Part shown: piece by piece, positions 43,467 to 52,749 of the stretch
Position numbering within the stretch: position 1 is the first letter of the stretch
How the letters are laid out: each line of letters begins with the position of its first letter
DNA from: Planctobacterium sp965279005
GTDB lineage: Bacteria > Pseudomonadota > Gammaproteobacteria > Enterobacterales > Alteromonadaceae
Reading direction: 5' to 3'
DNA length: 64,000 nucleotides
Assembly: GCA_965279005.1 (NCBI GenBank)
Contig: CBDIHK010000021.1
Coordinates: forward strand, 224,327 to 288,326
Translations under genes and position numbers: made by a program
The notes under the pieces: model-generated
What the model was told of the DNA's origin: nothing
The model's input: only the letters and a program-made list of their open reading frames with translations
Databases searched by the model: none

Positions 43467-44981
43467 TTAGACCAGCGAAGCCAATAAGCTGTTAAAATCA
43501 CCGGCTTCGATGAGCCCTTCGACCTGTTGGATATCCGGCGAAAAATACCTATCGTGATCGTAAAACGCGACTTTCGAACGGATGGTATTGTAAGCTGACT
43601 CCAAACGGATAGAGGTCTTTAAAGGGCGCCTAAAGTCAATTCCCTGTGCTGCGGCCAAAAGCTCTACGGCAACAATACCACGGCTATTTTGGTTCATGTC
43701 AGCCAAACGACGTGCGGCAAATGTGGCCATGGACACATGGTCTTCCTGGTTGGCCGAGGTGGGTAGGCTGTCTACGGATGCTGGATGCGCCAAGGTTTTA
43801 TTTTCCGAGGCCAAGGCAGCGGCCGTTACCTGCGCTAACATGAAGCCTGAGTTCACCCCGCCGTTTTCCACTAGAAAGGGTGGCAACCGGCTAAGGCTAC
43901 TGTCAATTAGCAGTGCTGTCCTGCGCTCAGACAAGGCGCCTATTTCAGCGATGACTAGCGCGAGGTTGTCGGCGGCAAAGGCGACCGGCTCTGCGTGGAA
44001 ATTACCACCAGAGACTATGTCTTCGCCAAACACCAATGGGTTGTCGGTGACGCCGTTGGCTTCCACTTCCAACACTTTGGCCGCATGCTGCATCTGATCC
44101 CAACAGGCGCCCATTACTTGTGGTTGGCAGCGCAAGGAATAGGGATCCTGCACCTTGTCGCATTCGGCGTGGGAATCACCAATCTCCGAGGTTTCTTGCA
44201 GCAATTCACGCAGTGTTGCTGCCACTTTAATTTGGCCAATTTGTCCACGGGCGGCGTGAATGCGCTCATCAAACGGCACCCGGCTACCCACTGCTGCTTC
44301 AACGCTCATGGCACCAGCCACGAGTGCTGCATTAAACAGATCCTGGCAGCCAAATAAGCCTTGCAGTGCCAATGCTGTCGATGCCTGGGTGCCATTGAGC
44401 AAAGCCAGCCCTTCTTTTGGTGCTAAATCCACCGGCTCAAGGCCAGCGATTTTCAAGCCTACTGCGCCTGAAATGATCTCACCGCGATAACACACATGGC
44501 CTTCGCCAATCAGCGGCAAACTCATATGTGCCAATGGTGCTAAATCACCGCTGGCACCAACCGAGCCTTTTTCAGGAACGCAAGGGTAAACTTCTGCATT
44601 CACCAACGCGATTAGCATCTGGATCACTTTTAGCCGAATGCCGGAAAAGCCACGCGATAAGGCATTGATTTTCAACGTCATCATCAAGCGTACGCAAGCA
44701 TCAGACATGAGGTTACCGGTGCCGGCAGCGTGGGATAGCACGATGGAACGTTGCAATAGCTCAAGCTGCTCTGGCTTAATTTTGGTGTTGGCCAGCAGGC
44801 CAAATCCGGTGTTGATACCATAGACTACTTGGCCAGAATTCAAGACGTCCTGCACCATTTTAGTTGAGGCGTGTATTGCCTGTTCAGATTCCTGTGCCAA
44901 GCTCAAGCTAACCGCCCCAGAAGCCACTAGGCGCAAATCTGATAATGTTAATTTTCCAGGTTGGATTTCTAACTGCTTCAT
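43467..44981 (-). CDS. hutH: Histidine ammonia-lyase
   Basis: A 504-residue enzyme that deaminates histidine to urocanate. The self-forming MIO cofactor comes from the Ala-Ser-Gly in KGSVGASGDLAPLAHMSL. The Tyr/Gly loop GYGINTGFG and NGTQASTALAL are canonical. I start at the ATG at 44981 (MKQLEIQPGKLTLSDLR), which follows GAGAGG; an upstream extension of 18 codons would overlap hutU. It is 10 bp after hutU in the same transcript. Confidence 0.96.
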   Translation of the reverse strand: MKQLEIQPGKLTLSDLRLVASGAVSLSLAQESEQAIHASTKMVQDVLNSGQVVYGINTGFGLLANTKIKPEQLELLQRSIVLSHAAGTGNLMSDACVRLMMTLKINALSRGFSGIRLKVIQMLIALVNAEVYPCVPEKGSVGASGDLAPLAHMSLPLIGEGHVCYRGEIISGAVGLKIAGLEPVDLAPKEGLALLNGTQASTALALQGLFGCQDLFNAALVAGAMSVEAAVGSRVPFDERIHAARGQIGQIKVAATLRELLQETSEIGDSHAECDKVQDPYSLRCQPQVMGACWDQMQHAAKVLEVEANGVTDNPLVFGEDIVSGGNFHAEPVAFAADNLALVIAEIGALSERRTALLIDSSLSRLPPFLVENGGVNSGFMLAQVTAAALASENKTLAHPASVDSLPTSANQEDHVSMATFAARRLADMNQNSRGIVAVELLAAAQGIDFRRPLKTSIRLESAYNTIRSKVAFYDHDRYFSPDIQQVEGLIEAGDFNSLLASLV

Positions 44982-44991
44982 TTGCCTCTCC

Positions 44992-46653
44992 CTATTTGCC
45001 AAGCATTGGCAGGTCAAGGCCATTGTCCTTGGCACAATCTACCGCAATTTGATAGCCAGCATCGGCATGGCGCATAACACCGGTGGCCGGGTCGTTCCAC
45101 AGTACCCGACGCACCCTTTGTCCTGCTTCTTCGGTTCCGTCACAGACGATGACCACACCCGAGTGCTGGCTAAAGCCCATACCCACACCACCACCGTGAT
45201 GCAGGCTAACCCAGGTGGCGCCGCCAGCAGTGCTCAGCATGGCATTCAACAATGGCCAATCGGACACCGCATCAGAGCCATCTAGCATAGATTCTGTCTC
45301 GCGGTTGGGGCTAGCCACAGAGCCAGAGTCCAAGTGATCCCGACCGATAACAACCGGCGCACTCAACTCGCCATTGGCTACCATGTCATTAAAGGCATTG
45401 GCGATACGGGCGCGATCTTTCAATCCAATCCAGCAAATACGGGCTGGCAAACCCTGGAATTGGATGCGCTCCCTTGCCATATCCAACCAGTTGTGCAAGT
45501 GGGCGTCATCCGGGATGAGCTCTTTGACTTTGGCATCGGTTTTATAGATATCTTCTGGATCACCGCTTAGGGCAGCCCAGCGGAAAGGCCCGATACCTTG
45601 GCAAAATAGGGGGCGGATATAGGCTGGTACAAACCCAGGAAAGTCAAAGGCATTGCCTACGCCCATCTCCAATGCCATTTGCCGGATGTTGTTGCCATAG
45701 TCCAAGGTGGCAGCACCGCGCTCTTGCAGTTGCAACATCGCCCTGACCTGCACCGCCATTGAGGTTTTTGCTGCGTGTATTACGGCTGCTTCATCTTGCT
45801 TGCGCATTGCTTCGGCATGCGCCAATGTCCAGCCCTGGGGTAAATAGCCATTTAACGGATCGTGGGCAGAGGTTTGGTCCGTGACCACATCCGGCGTAAT
45901 GTTTCGCTCAACTAATTCAGAAAACACATCGGCTGCATTGGCCAGCAAACCAACGGACACCGGCTGCTCAGACCCGTGAATAATATCCAGGGCTTCGTCC
46001 AGGGTCGTCGCTTTGCGATCCACGTAACCTGTGCGCAAACGGAAGTCAATGCGGGTCTCGTCCACTTCAACCGCAATCATTGAAAAACCAGCCATTGTCG
46101 CTGCTAATGGCTGGGCACCACCCATACCACCTAAGCCGCCGGTGAGGATCCACTTGCCATTAGCCTTGCCGTCAAAATGCTGCCTAGCCACAGCGCCAAA
46201 AGTCTCGTAAGTGCCTTGGACAATACCTTGGCTACCAATATAGATCCAGCTTCCCGCCGTCATCTGGCCGTACATCATTAGGCCTTCTTTATCCAGCTGG
46301 TTAAAGTGCTCCCAGTTGGCCCAATGGGGAACCAGGTTGGAGTTGGCAATCAACACCCTGGGTGCGTTATTGTGGGTTTGGAATACCCCCACAGGCTTTC
46401 CGGATTGTACTAAGAGGGTTTGGTCATCATTTAAGCGCTGGAGGACTTCAACAATGCTGTCAAAACACTGCCAATCCCTTGCGGCACGGCCGATGCCGCC
46501 ATAAACCACCAAATCTTCTGGCCTTTCTGCTACTTCAGGATCCAGGTTGTTCATCAACATACGCATCGCGGCTTCGGTTAACCAGCTTTTACATGTTATT
46601 TGATTGCCTTTAGGGGCGCGTATTGTGCGTGTAGGGTCGTGTCTATTACTCAT
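44992..46653 (-). CDS. hutU: Urocanate hydratase
   Basis: A 553-residue NAD-dependent urocanase that converts urocanate to imidazolone propionate. It has WILTGGLGGMGGAQPLAATMAG (NAD binding), the active-site Cys region FCQGIGPFRWAALSGD and the C-terminal HHGGGVGMGFSQHSG. The start at 46653 (MSNRHDPTRTIRAPKG) has a GGAGCAA ribosome-binding site. It lies 19 bp after hutC and 10 bp before hutH, giving a hutC-U-H operon. Confidence 0.96.
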   Translation of the reverse strand: MSNRHDPTRTIRAPKGNQITCKSWLTEAAMRMLMNNLDPEVAERPEDLVVYGGIGRAARDWQCFDSIVEVLQRLNDDQTLLVQSGKPVGVFQTHNNAPRVLIANSNLVPHWANWEHFNQLDKEGLMMYGQMTAGSWIYIGSQGIVQGTYETFGAVARQHFDGKANGKWILTGGLGGMGGAQPLAATMAGFSMIAVEVDETRIDFRLRTGYVDRKATTLDEALDIIHGSEQPVSVGLLANAADVFSELVERNITPDVVTDQTSAHDPLNGYLPQGWTLAHAEAMRKQDEAAVIHAAKTSMAVQVRAMLQLQERGAATLDYGNNIRQMALEMGVGNAFDFPGFVPAYIRPLFCQGIGPFRWAALSGDPEDIYKTDAKVKELIPDDAHLHNWLDMARERIQFQGLPARICWIGLKDRARIANAFNDMVANGELSAPVVIGRDHLDSGSVASPNRETESMLDGSDAVSDWPLLNAMLSTAGGATWVSLHHGGGVGMGFSQHSGVVIVCDGTEEAGQRVRRVLWNDPATGVMRHADAGYQIAVDCAKDNGLDLPMLGK

Positions 46654-46672
46654 TGTATTGCTCCTCAAAGCG

Positions 46673-47383
46673 TTATTTGGAGGAAAAGGTAAGATGTCCA
46701 CCAAGGCGATACCGGTTGCCGGGGTGGATAAGGATTGCGTAACTCACGGACTGCAGCTTGGACCAAGTGCGCCGGGTTACCCGCAAGCAAGGGCTATCGC
46801 CTGCAAGCGCTAATAAATCAGCCTGGACTGGATCAGGCATCACAGCTTCAACCACGTGTTCGGCTTCGGTTAACGGGGCTATGCCCACTAAATAGTCGTG
46901 AGTAGTCAGCCGGTTAAAATCTTGTTGTAAATAACCAGGGGCAGCGGTGGGGTTAACATAGCGCTGCTCCAATTGTATCGGCACGCCGTTTTCCAGGTGC
47001 AAGACCTGGCTATAAAACACCGCCGCACCTTGTGCCACCCCTAAGTGGTTGGCAATAGCTGGGCTGGCAGTGGTCTTCGCCAAATCCAAGCAACGGGCCG
47101 AGTGCTGGTGGCCACGGGCGGCTATCTCATCGGCGATGTTACGGATTTCCAACAGTGAAGACTGGCTTTTAATGCTTGCTACCGCGGAGCGGGCTCCTTG
47201 GGTGCGCACTACAACACCTTGTTCAGCCAATTCTTGCAACGCCCTGCGCGCGGTCATCCGGGAAACACCAAACGCCTGTGCCAAGGTATTTTCTGAGGGC
47301 ACCAATGCGTGCTCTGGCAAAACGCCTGATTCTATTTGCTGCAACAAGTGCTCTTTTATCTGTAGATATTTGCTGACGGCCAT
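46673..47383 (-). CDS. hutC: Histidine-utilisation repressor HutC (GntR/HutC family)
   Basis: A 236-residue GntR-family repressor with an N-terminal winged helix (KYLQIKEHLLQQIESG, LAQAFGVSRMTARRALQELAEQG) and a UTRA ligand domain ending TRRTWSKLQSVSYAILIHPGNRYRLGG, typical of HutC, which is released from DNA by urocanate. The ATG at 47383 follows GGGGGAGC. A HutC palindrome lies 41 bp upstream, between it and the divergent hutI, so it should control both directions and itself. Confidence 0.92.
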   Translation of the reverse strand: MAVSKYLQIKEHLLQQIESGVLPEHALVPSENTLAQAFGVSRMTARRALQELAEQGVVVRTQGARSAVASIKSQSSLLEIRNIADEIAARGHQHSARCLDLAKTTASPAIANHLGVAQGAAVFYSQVLHLENGVPIQLEQRYVNPTAAPGYLQQDFNRLTTHDYLVGIAPLTEAEHVVEAVMPDPVQADLLALAGDSPCLRVTRRTWSKLQSVSYAILIHPGNRYRLGGHLTFSSK

Positions 47384-47423
47384 AGCTCCCCCGAATTCTT
47401 TTATTAATTTGACAGATGCAACT

Positions 47424-47437
47424 TGTATATACAAGAT
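47424..47437. promoter_or_regulatory. HutC operator
   Basis: CTTGTATATACAAG is a perfect 14-bp palindrome matching the known HutC half-site CTTGTA. It sits centrally in the 107-bp gap between divergent hutC and hutI. Confidence 0.8.
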
Positions 47438-47490
47438 ATCTACTAAACACAGGCAACCCTAGTAGTTGTAAACTTTTAAGGACATCCACC

Positions 47491-48723
47491 ATGCCGCAAG
47501 ACATCAGCCAACTGCTTGTAAACAACACTGATGAATTAGTGCTAAGCAACGTTAATATTGCCCCTATGCAAAACGGCATAGCGGCCCAAGACAATATTCA
47601 AGATGGTGCCTTAGCCATTGGCGGAGGCGTCATCCAATGGCTTGGCCAAGCAGCGCAACTACCCAGCCATTTCAATGGATTACCAGTGCATGACTGCGCT
47701 GGCCAATGGCTACTTCCTGGCTTTATTGATTGCCATACCCATCTAGTTTTTGCAGGTTCCAGGGCCCATGAGTTTGAGATGCGCTTGCAGGGTAAAAGTT
47801 ATGAAGAAATAGCCCAGGCAGGCGGCGGCATAGTATCAACCGTGGCGGCAACGCGCGCAGCAAGCAAGGCAGAGTTGTTGTCTGCCGCGATCAAACGCGC
47901 ACGGGCTATGCTGCAACAAGGCGTTACGGTATTGGAGATCAAATCGGGTTATGGCCTGGATTTGGCTTCCGAAATCAAAATGCTGGAAGTGGCCCGTGAA
48001 GTCGGCAAACAACTCCCCATTGACGTGAAAACCACCTTCCTAGGTGCCCATGCAGTGCCACCCGAATTTAAAGGCCAAGCAGGTGCTTATATAAATTACC
48101 TGTGCCAAGAAGTCTTGCCGGCTGTGCACCACGCGGGATTAGCAGATGCAGTCGACGTTTTCTGCGAATCAATCGGATTTGATTTGGCACAAAGCCGGCA
48201 GATCTTGGATACAGCCTGCGAACTCGGCTTGCCAGTCAAAGCCCATGTTGAGCAGCTCAATAACCTCGGTGGCAGTGAAATGGCAGCTTCATTAGGCGCC
48301 CTTTCCGTTGATCATATCGAATACCTGGATGAAACAGGCGTTGCGGCAATTGCCAGTGCCGGCACGGTTGCGACATTATTGCCAGGCGCATTTTATTTTT
48401 TGCGAGAAACCCAAAAACCACCGATTGACTTGCTGCGCAAATATAAAGTTCCAATGGCAATTGCAACTGATTTTAATCCTGGTTCTTCACCATTAGCTAG
48501 CCTGCCCTTGATGCTCAACATGGCCTGTACATTTTTTGGATTGACCCCAGAGGAGGTGTTGCTGGGTGTAACCAAAAACGCGGCCAAGGCGCTAGGTGTT
48601 GAAGATAGTTTGGGTACCCTGGCACCCGGTAAGCAAGCCAAAATGGTGCTTTGGGACATTTGCCACCCGCGGGATTTGTGTTACGAATTTGGTATCCACC
48701 AGCCCAGCTTGATAGTTGCATAG
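47491..48723 (+). CDS. hutI: Imidazolonepropionase
   Basis: A 410-residue amidohydrolase that opens the imidazolone ring to formiminoglutamate. It has LLPGFIDCHTHLVFAGSRAHEFEMRL (metal HxH), KSGYGL, FLGAHAVPPEF, VKAHVEQL, DHIEYL and the catalytic region ATDFNPGSSP. I start at the ATG at 47491 (MPQDISQLL), preceded by AAGGA. It is divergent from hutC. The last step (HutG, or HutF-HutG) is not encoded in the window. Confidence 0.95.
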   Translation: MPQDISQLLVNNTDELVLSNVNIAPMQNGIAAQDNIQDGALAIGGGVIQWLGQAAQLPSHFNGLPVHDCAGQWLLPGFIDCHTHLVFAGSRAHEFEMRLQGKSYEEIAQAGGGIVSTVAATRAASKAELLSAAIKRARAMLQQGVTVLEIKSGYGLDLASEIKMLEVAREVGKQLPIDVKTTFLGAHAVPPEFKGQAGAYINYLCQEVLPAVHHAGLADAVDVFCESIGFDLAQSRQILDTACELGLPVKAHVEQLNNLGGSEMAASLGALSVDHIEYLDETGVAAIASAGTVATLLPGAFYFLRETQKPPIDLLRKYKVPMAIATDFNPGSSPLASLPLMLNMACTFFGLTPEEVLLGVTKNAAKALGVEDSLGTLAPGKQAKMVLWDICHPRDLCYEFGIHQPSLIVA

Positions 48724-48791
48724 AATAGATTGCTCAACAGAAACTAAAAGTTTTTGAGCCAAATTAGTCCCTTGGCACTATATTTAGGTTA

Positions 48792-50438
48792 ATGCAAATC
48801 CGCTGGAAGCACGCAGGCATGACCGAGCTAGTGCCCAAAACCAGGTTACTGCGGGAAAGGGCCGCCCGGAAAGAAGCAGAAAAACTGCTCGAGCAAAAGT
48901 CCCAAGAACTATTTGATAAAAACCAACAGCTGTCTGCGCTCAGTGGGAACCTAGAGCTGTTAATACTGGAAAGAACCCAGCAGCTTGAAAAAGCGCGTGA
49001 TCAAGCGTTACAAGCTAACCAAGTAAAATCGGCTTTTATTGCCAACATGAGCCATGAAATCCGGACACCACTAACCGCGGTGATTGGTTTTGCACAAAAT
49101 ATCCAAAATGGCCTGATCCCTGCCGAAGATATTGCTGCTGCTATCGAGACTATCATCAGCAACGGCAAACACTTATTGGCTTTGCTCAATGAAATCCTGG
49201 ATGCATCAAAGCTCGACTCACAGCAGTTGATACTAGAACCCAGGCGCTTCGCTTTGGGTGCGCTGATTAACGAAGTGGAGTCCATATTTGAGCCCTTGTG
49301 CAAAGACAAAGGTTTGCACTTAGAAATATCTAAGGCCGACAATTTGCCCGCTGATATTGTCAGTGACGAAACCAGGATCCGGCAGGTATTGATGAATTTA
49401 ATGGGCAACGCCCTCAAGTTCACTGACAGTGGCCATATATATTTGAGCATAAATTACTCGGAGCAGGATTCCAGGATCAGCTTTACCTTGCGGGATACCG
49501 GCATTGGCATGAACCAAGCACAACTAGACAACCTTTTTGTTGCCTTTAGCCAAGCGGATAGCAGCATCAACCGCCGCTATGGTGGTACTGGATTGGGGTT
49601 GGCAATCGCGAAACAGCTTGCCAAGTTATTAGGTGGCGACATTGCCGCAACGTCGTACCCAGGCCAGGGCTCAGAGTTTGTGTTTAGCTTCGCCTGCGAG
49701 GAAGTCTATGAACAATCAAAGTTCGATCCCGGTAACCCAGAAACCTTCACAGTACAAACTCTACAAGGAAATGTACTACTGGTAGAGGACAACCCCACCA
49801 ACCAGACCCTGGTTAGCCAGCATCTGTCACACTTGGGTGTCGAACACCATATAGAGCCCAACGGGGAAACCGGCTTCCAGGCAGCTCTTGCCGGTGACTA
49901 TGACCTGATCCTGATGGATATCCAAATGCCGCTAATGGATGGCAAAGAAGCGACCCAGATACTGCGCCAAGTGGGCTTCAACAGGCCTATTTATGCCCTA
50001 ACTGCCAATGTCATGCCTGAAGATATCACCGAATACCGCCGCCTTGGGTTTAACGGCCATATTGCCAAGCCTATCTCTGCGGCTGAGTTTTACCAAGTGC
50101 TGAGCCAACACCTCAGCACAAAGCGAGAAACCACTGTGGCAAGCTTGGATCAGGTGGTCATTGACAAAGCATTTGATAGTTTTCTCGGGCAAATTCCTCA
50201 ATATATAGAGCAACTGTCAATGGCAGCGGAAGAACGGGATCACCTGACGTTAGAAAAGATACTGCACCAATTAAAGGGCACCTGTGGTAACTTTGGGCTT
50301 GGCGATTTAAGCAGCATGACTGAACTGGCCTGCCAGCGCCAACAACAGGATCCCGAAGCCGCATTTGCGCTTTTAGGAGAGCTGATACAGTCGCTACAAC
50401 AGGTGCTAACTGATAACCAGCATGAAACAAAACATTAA
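48792..50438 (+). CDS. Cytoplasmic hybrid histidine kinase with receiver and HPt
   Basis: A 548-residue soluble phosphorelay kinase. The N-terminus is a coiled coil (LRERAARKEAEKLLEQKSQELFDKNQQL) without a sensory domain. It is followed by HisKA (NMSHEIRTPLTAVIGF, His near 86), HATPase (NALKFTDSG, GGTGLGLAIAKQLA), a receiver (LILMDIQMPLMDG, Asp near 375) and an HPt domain (LHQLKGTCGNFG, near 492). The coiled-coil start is often found in kinases that take their signal from a partner. An ATG at 48819 is an alternative start. Its 3' end overlaps the following response regulator by 17 bp. Confidence 0.88.
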   Translation: MQIRWKHAGMTELVPKTRLLRERAARKEAEKLLEQKSQELFDKNQQLSALSGNLELLILERTQQLEKARDQALQANQVKSAFIANMSHEIRTPLTAVIGFAQNIQNGLIPAEDIAAAIETIISNGKHLLALLNEILDASKLDSQQLILEPRRFALGALINEVESIFEPLCKDKGLHLEISKADNLPADIVSDETRIRQVLMNLMGNALKFTDSGHIYLSINYSEQDSRISFTLRDTGIGMNQAQLDNLFVAFSQADSSINRRYGGTGLGLAIAKQLAKLLGGDIAATSYPGQGSEFVFSFACEEVYEQSKFDPGNPETFTVQTLQGNVLLVEDNPTNQTLVSQHLSHLGVEHHIEPNGETGFQAALAGDYDLILMDIQMPLMDGKEATQILRQVGFNRPIYALTANVMPEDITEYRRLGFNGHIAKPISAAEFYQVLSQHLSTKRETTVASLDQVVIDKAFDSFLGQIPQYIEQLSMAAEERDHLTLEKILHQLKGTCGNFGLGDLSSMTELACQRQQQDPEAAFALLGELIQSLQQVLTDNQHETKH

Positions 50439-50829
50439 TTTTTTAATTTTGGATGACGTTGACGCAACCCGGGAGCTATTGCGCGGCCTGTTGGCGAGCA
50501 TTGTGGGCTCCCCTAGGTTCAAGTTCCAGGTCACCATGCACCAAGCCGCAAATGCCGAACAAGCTTTAAACCTTATGAAAAAGCACAAAATTAGTTTGGC
50601 ATTCCTAGATATCGAATTGCCCGACGATAGTGGGCTAAATGTACTGAGGCAAATGAAGGCAGAGTACCCAGGGGCATTCGCGGTCATGGTCAGCGGCAGC
50701 AGCTCAAAACAAAATGTGTTGGCAGCCATAGAAGAAGGTGTTTTGGGGTTTATCCTAAAACCCTTTAACCGGGCGCGGGTGGAAGAAGCGGTGGCGAATT
50801 TTGTTAAGAAAGCGAAGTTGGGACAATAA
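50422..50829 (+). CDS. Stand-alone response regulator (receiver only)
   Basis: A 135-residue single receiver domain: the acidic pair in FLILDDVDATRELL, the phospho-acceptor Asp in LAFLDIELPDDSGLN, the conserved Ser in MVSGSSSKQN and the Lys in FILKPFNR. It has no output domain, so it probably acts through protein contacts in a phosphorelay with the overlapping hybrid kinase. The ATG lies 17 bp before that gene's stop, which suggests translational coupling. Confidence 0.88.
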   Translation: MKQNINFLILDDVDATRELLRGLLASIVGSPRFKFQVTMHQAANAEQALNLMKKHKISLAFLDIELPDDSGLNVLRQMKAEYPGAFAVMVSGSSSKQNVLAAIEEGVLGFILKPFNRARVEEAVANFVKKAKLGQ

Positions 50830-50853
50830 TATTCAAGATTAAATAGATGGATA

Positions 50854-50888
50854 TAAAAAAGCCACAACCTCGCACAGTTATGGCTTTC
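50854..50888 (-). terminator. Terminator between the response regulator and accC
   Basis: AAAGCCACAAC and GTTATGGCTTT form an 11-bp stem with one wobble pair. On the minus strand it is followed by a six-T run (complement of 50855-50860), so it should end the aroQ-accB-accC transcript. Confidence 0.65.
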
Positions 50889-50912
50889 TGACGTGATTAG
50901 TTGCAGCCCAGC

Positions 50913-52258
50913 CTAGTGATCCATGCCCAGCTTTTTCTCTAGGTAATGGATATTGGTGCCGCCGGTGCCAAAGTTTTCATCTGACATAATCAGCTTCTGC
51001 AGTGGGATATTGGTTTTTATCCCTTCCACTACCAGCTCTTCCAAGGCATGGCGCATCCTGGCAATGGCGACGTCCCGGCTCTCACCATAGGTAATCAGCT
51101 TACCAATCATGGAGTCGTAGTTAGGTGGCACTGAATAGCCTGCATAAATGTGGGAATCCAACGCACGCCTAAACCGCCAGGAGAATGGAACATCTCGATC
51201 TTACCTGGCGAGGGTATGAAGGTTTTTGGATCTTCGGCATTGATCCGGCACTCAATGGCGTGGCCACGGATTTGCACCTGTGACTGGTCAATAGACAATG
51301 GTTGTCCCGCAGCAATGCGCAATTGCTCTTTAATCAAGTCGACACTGGTGATCAACTCAGAAACCGGGTGTTCCACCTGGATCCTGGTGTTCATTTCGAT
51401 GAAATAGAACTCGCCATTTTCATATAGGAACTCAAAGGTCCCCGCGCCGCGGTAACCGATTTCGATACAAGCGCGGCAACAGCGCTCACCAATCTTGTTG
51501 CGCATTTCTGGCGTAATGCCAGGTGCTGGGGCTTCTTCCACTACCTTCTGGTGGCGCCGCTGCATGGAACAATCGCGCTCCCCCAAGTGGATAGCATTGC
51601 CCTGGCCGTCAGCCAATACCTGGATTTCTACGTGACGCGGGTTTTCCAGGAATTTCTCCATGTACACTACGTCGTTATTGAAAGCAGCTTTAGCTTCCGC
51701 CTTTGTAGTGGCGATAGAATTAATCAGTTCATCTTCGCTGCGTACCACCCTCATACCACGGCCACCGCCGCCACCAGCGGCTTTGACAATAATCGGGTAG
51801 CCAATGCGTTTAGCAATGGACTTGTTCAGTTCAGCATTTTCGGTCAAAGGACCATCAGAGCCAGGCACACATGGCACACCGGCTTTTTTCATGGCGTCAA
51901 TGGCCGAAACCTTGTCACCCATCAGACGAATGGTATCGCCTTTTGGCCCAATAAATACAAAGCCACTTTGCTCTACCTGGTCAGCAAAATCAGCATTCTC
52001 GGCTAAAAAGCCATATCCTGGGTGGATAGCAACCGAATTGGTAACTTCAGCTGCCGCAACGATTGCGGGTACATTTAGGTAACTTTCAGTCGCGGCGGGT
52101 TTGCCGATGCATATAGACTCATCAGCCAACAGTACATGTTTAAGGTTTTTGTCGACCGTCGAATGCACGGCCACCGTTTTAATACCGAGTTCCTTACAGG
52201 CGCGCAACACCCGCAAAGCAATTTCACCCCGGTTGGCGATTAGGACTTTATCCAACAT
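50913..52258 (-). pseudogene. accC: Acetyl-CoA carboxylase biotin carboxylase, one-base frameshift
   Basis: The first part (52258 to about 51160) encodes an ordinary AccC: LIANRGEIALRVLRACKELGI, the glycine-rich ATP loop KAAGGGGGRGMRVV, YMEKFLENPRHVEIQ, MNTRIQVEHPV and ECRINAEDP. After GGLGVRW the frame reads IPTFMQ and stops at 51107. The true continuation DSHIYAGYSVPPNYDSMIGKL up to IHYLEKKLGMDH lies in another frame (to 50913). One missing base near 51152-51156 (TGGATTCC where TGGGATTCC is expected) explains it; the joined product of about 448 residues equals E. coli AccC. Because accC is normally essential, a sequence error is more likely than real inactivation. Confidence 0.85.
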
Positions 52259-52269
52259 ATCGCACCTAC

Positions 52270-52728
52270 TTATTCGATTACGAACAGTGGCTGGTCAAAT
52301 TCAACAGGTTCTTCATTGTCTACCAAGATTTGCGTGACAACACCTGCTTTATCAGACTCGATTTGGTTCATCATCTTCATGGCTTCAACGATACAAAGGG
52401 TGTCACCCACATTGACGCTCTGGCCAACTTCAACAAACATTGGCGTGCCTGGTGAAGGTGAACGGTAGAAAGTGCCTACCATAGGTGAACGCACTGTATG
52501 GCCTTGCGCTGCGGCTGCTGGTGCTGCCTCTGCCGCTTCTGCCGGTGCGGCGGCTGGCGCTGGCGCGACGGCTGGCGCCACAGGAGCAGCCATGGGCATT
52601 GGCGCATACTGGGTGGCCACACCACCGCGGTTAATGCGCACCGACTCTTCACCTTCAGTAATTTCTAGTTCAGCGATGCCAGATTCTTCAACCAGCTCAA
52701 TCAGCTTTTTAACTTTGCGAATATCCAT
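52270..52728 (-). CDS. accB: Biotin carboxyl carrier protein of acetyl-CoA carboxylase
   Basis: A 152-residue carrier with an N-terminal dimerisation segment (MDIRKVKKLIELVEESGIAEL), an Ala/Pro-rich swinging linker (about 40-75) and the C-terminal biotinyl domain with the biotin lysine in CIVEAMKMMNQIE. It supplies carboxybiotin for malonyl-CoA synthesis. It is 11 bp upstream of accC and about 20 bp downstream of aroQ, the standard gammaproteobacterial order. Confidence 0.96.
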   Translation of the reverse strand: MDIRKVKKLIELVEESGIAELEITEGEESVRINRGGVATQYAPMPMAAPVAPAVAPAPAAAPAEAAEAAPAAAAQGHTVRSPMVGTFYRSPSPGTPMFVEVGQSVNVGDTLCIVEAMKMMNQIESDKAGVVTQILVDNEEPVEFDQPLFVIE

Positions 52729-52749
52729 TGGTAACTCTCTTCGAATGTA

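Noticed and set aside
51107..51161. Programmed -1 frameshift as the explanation for the split accC
   Set aside because: There is no slippery heptamer at the junction (CGT TGG ATT CCC), and a single missing G explains the break more simply.
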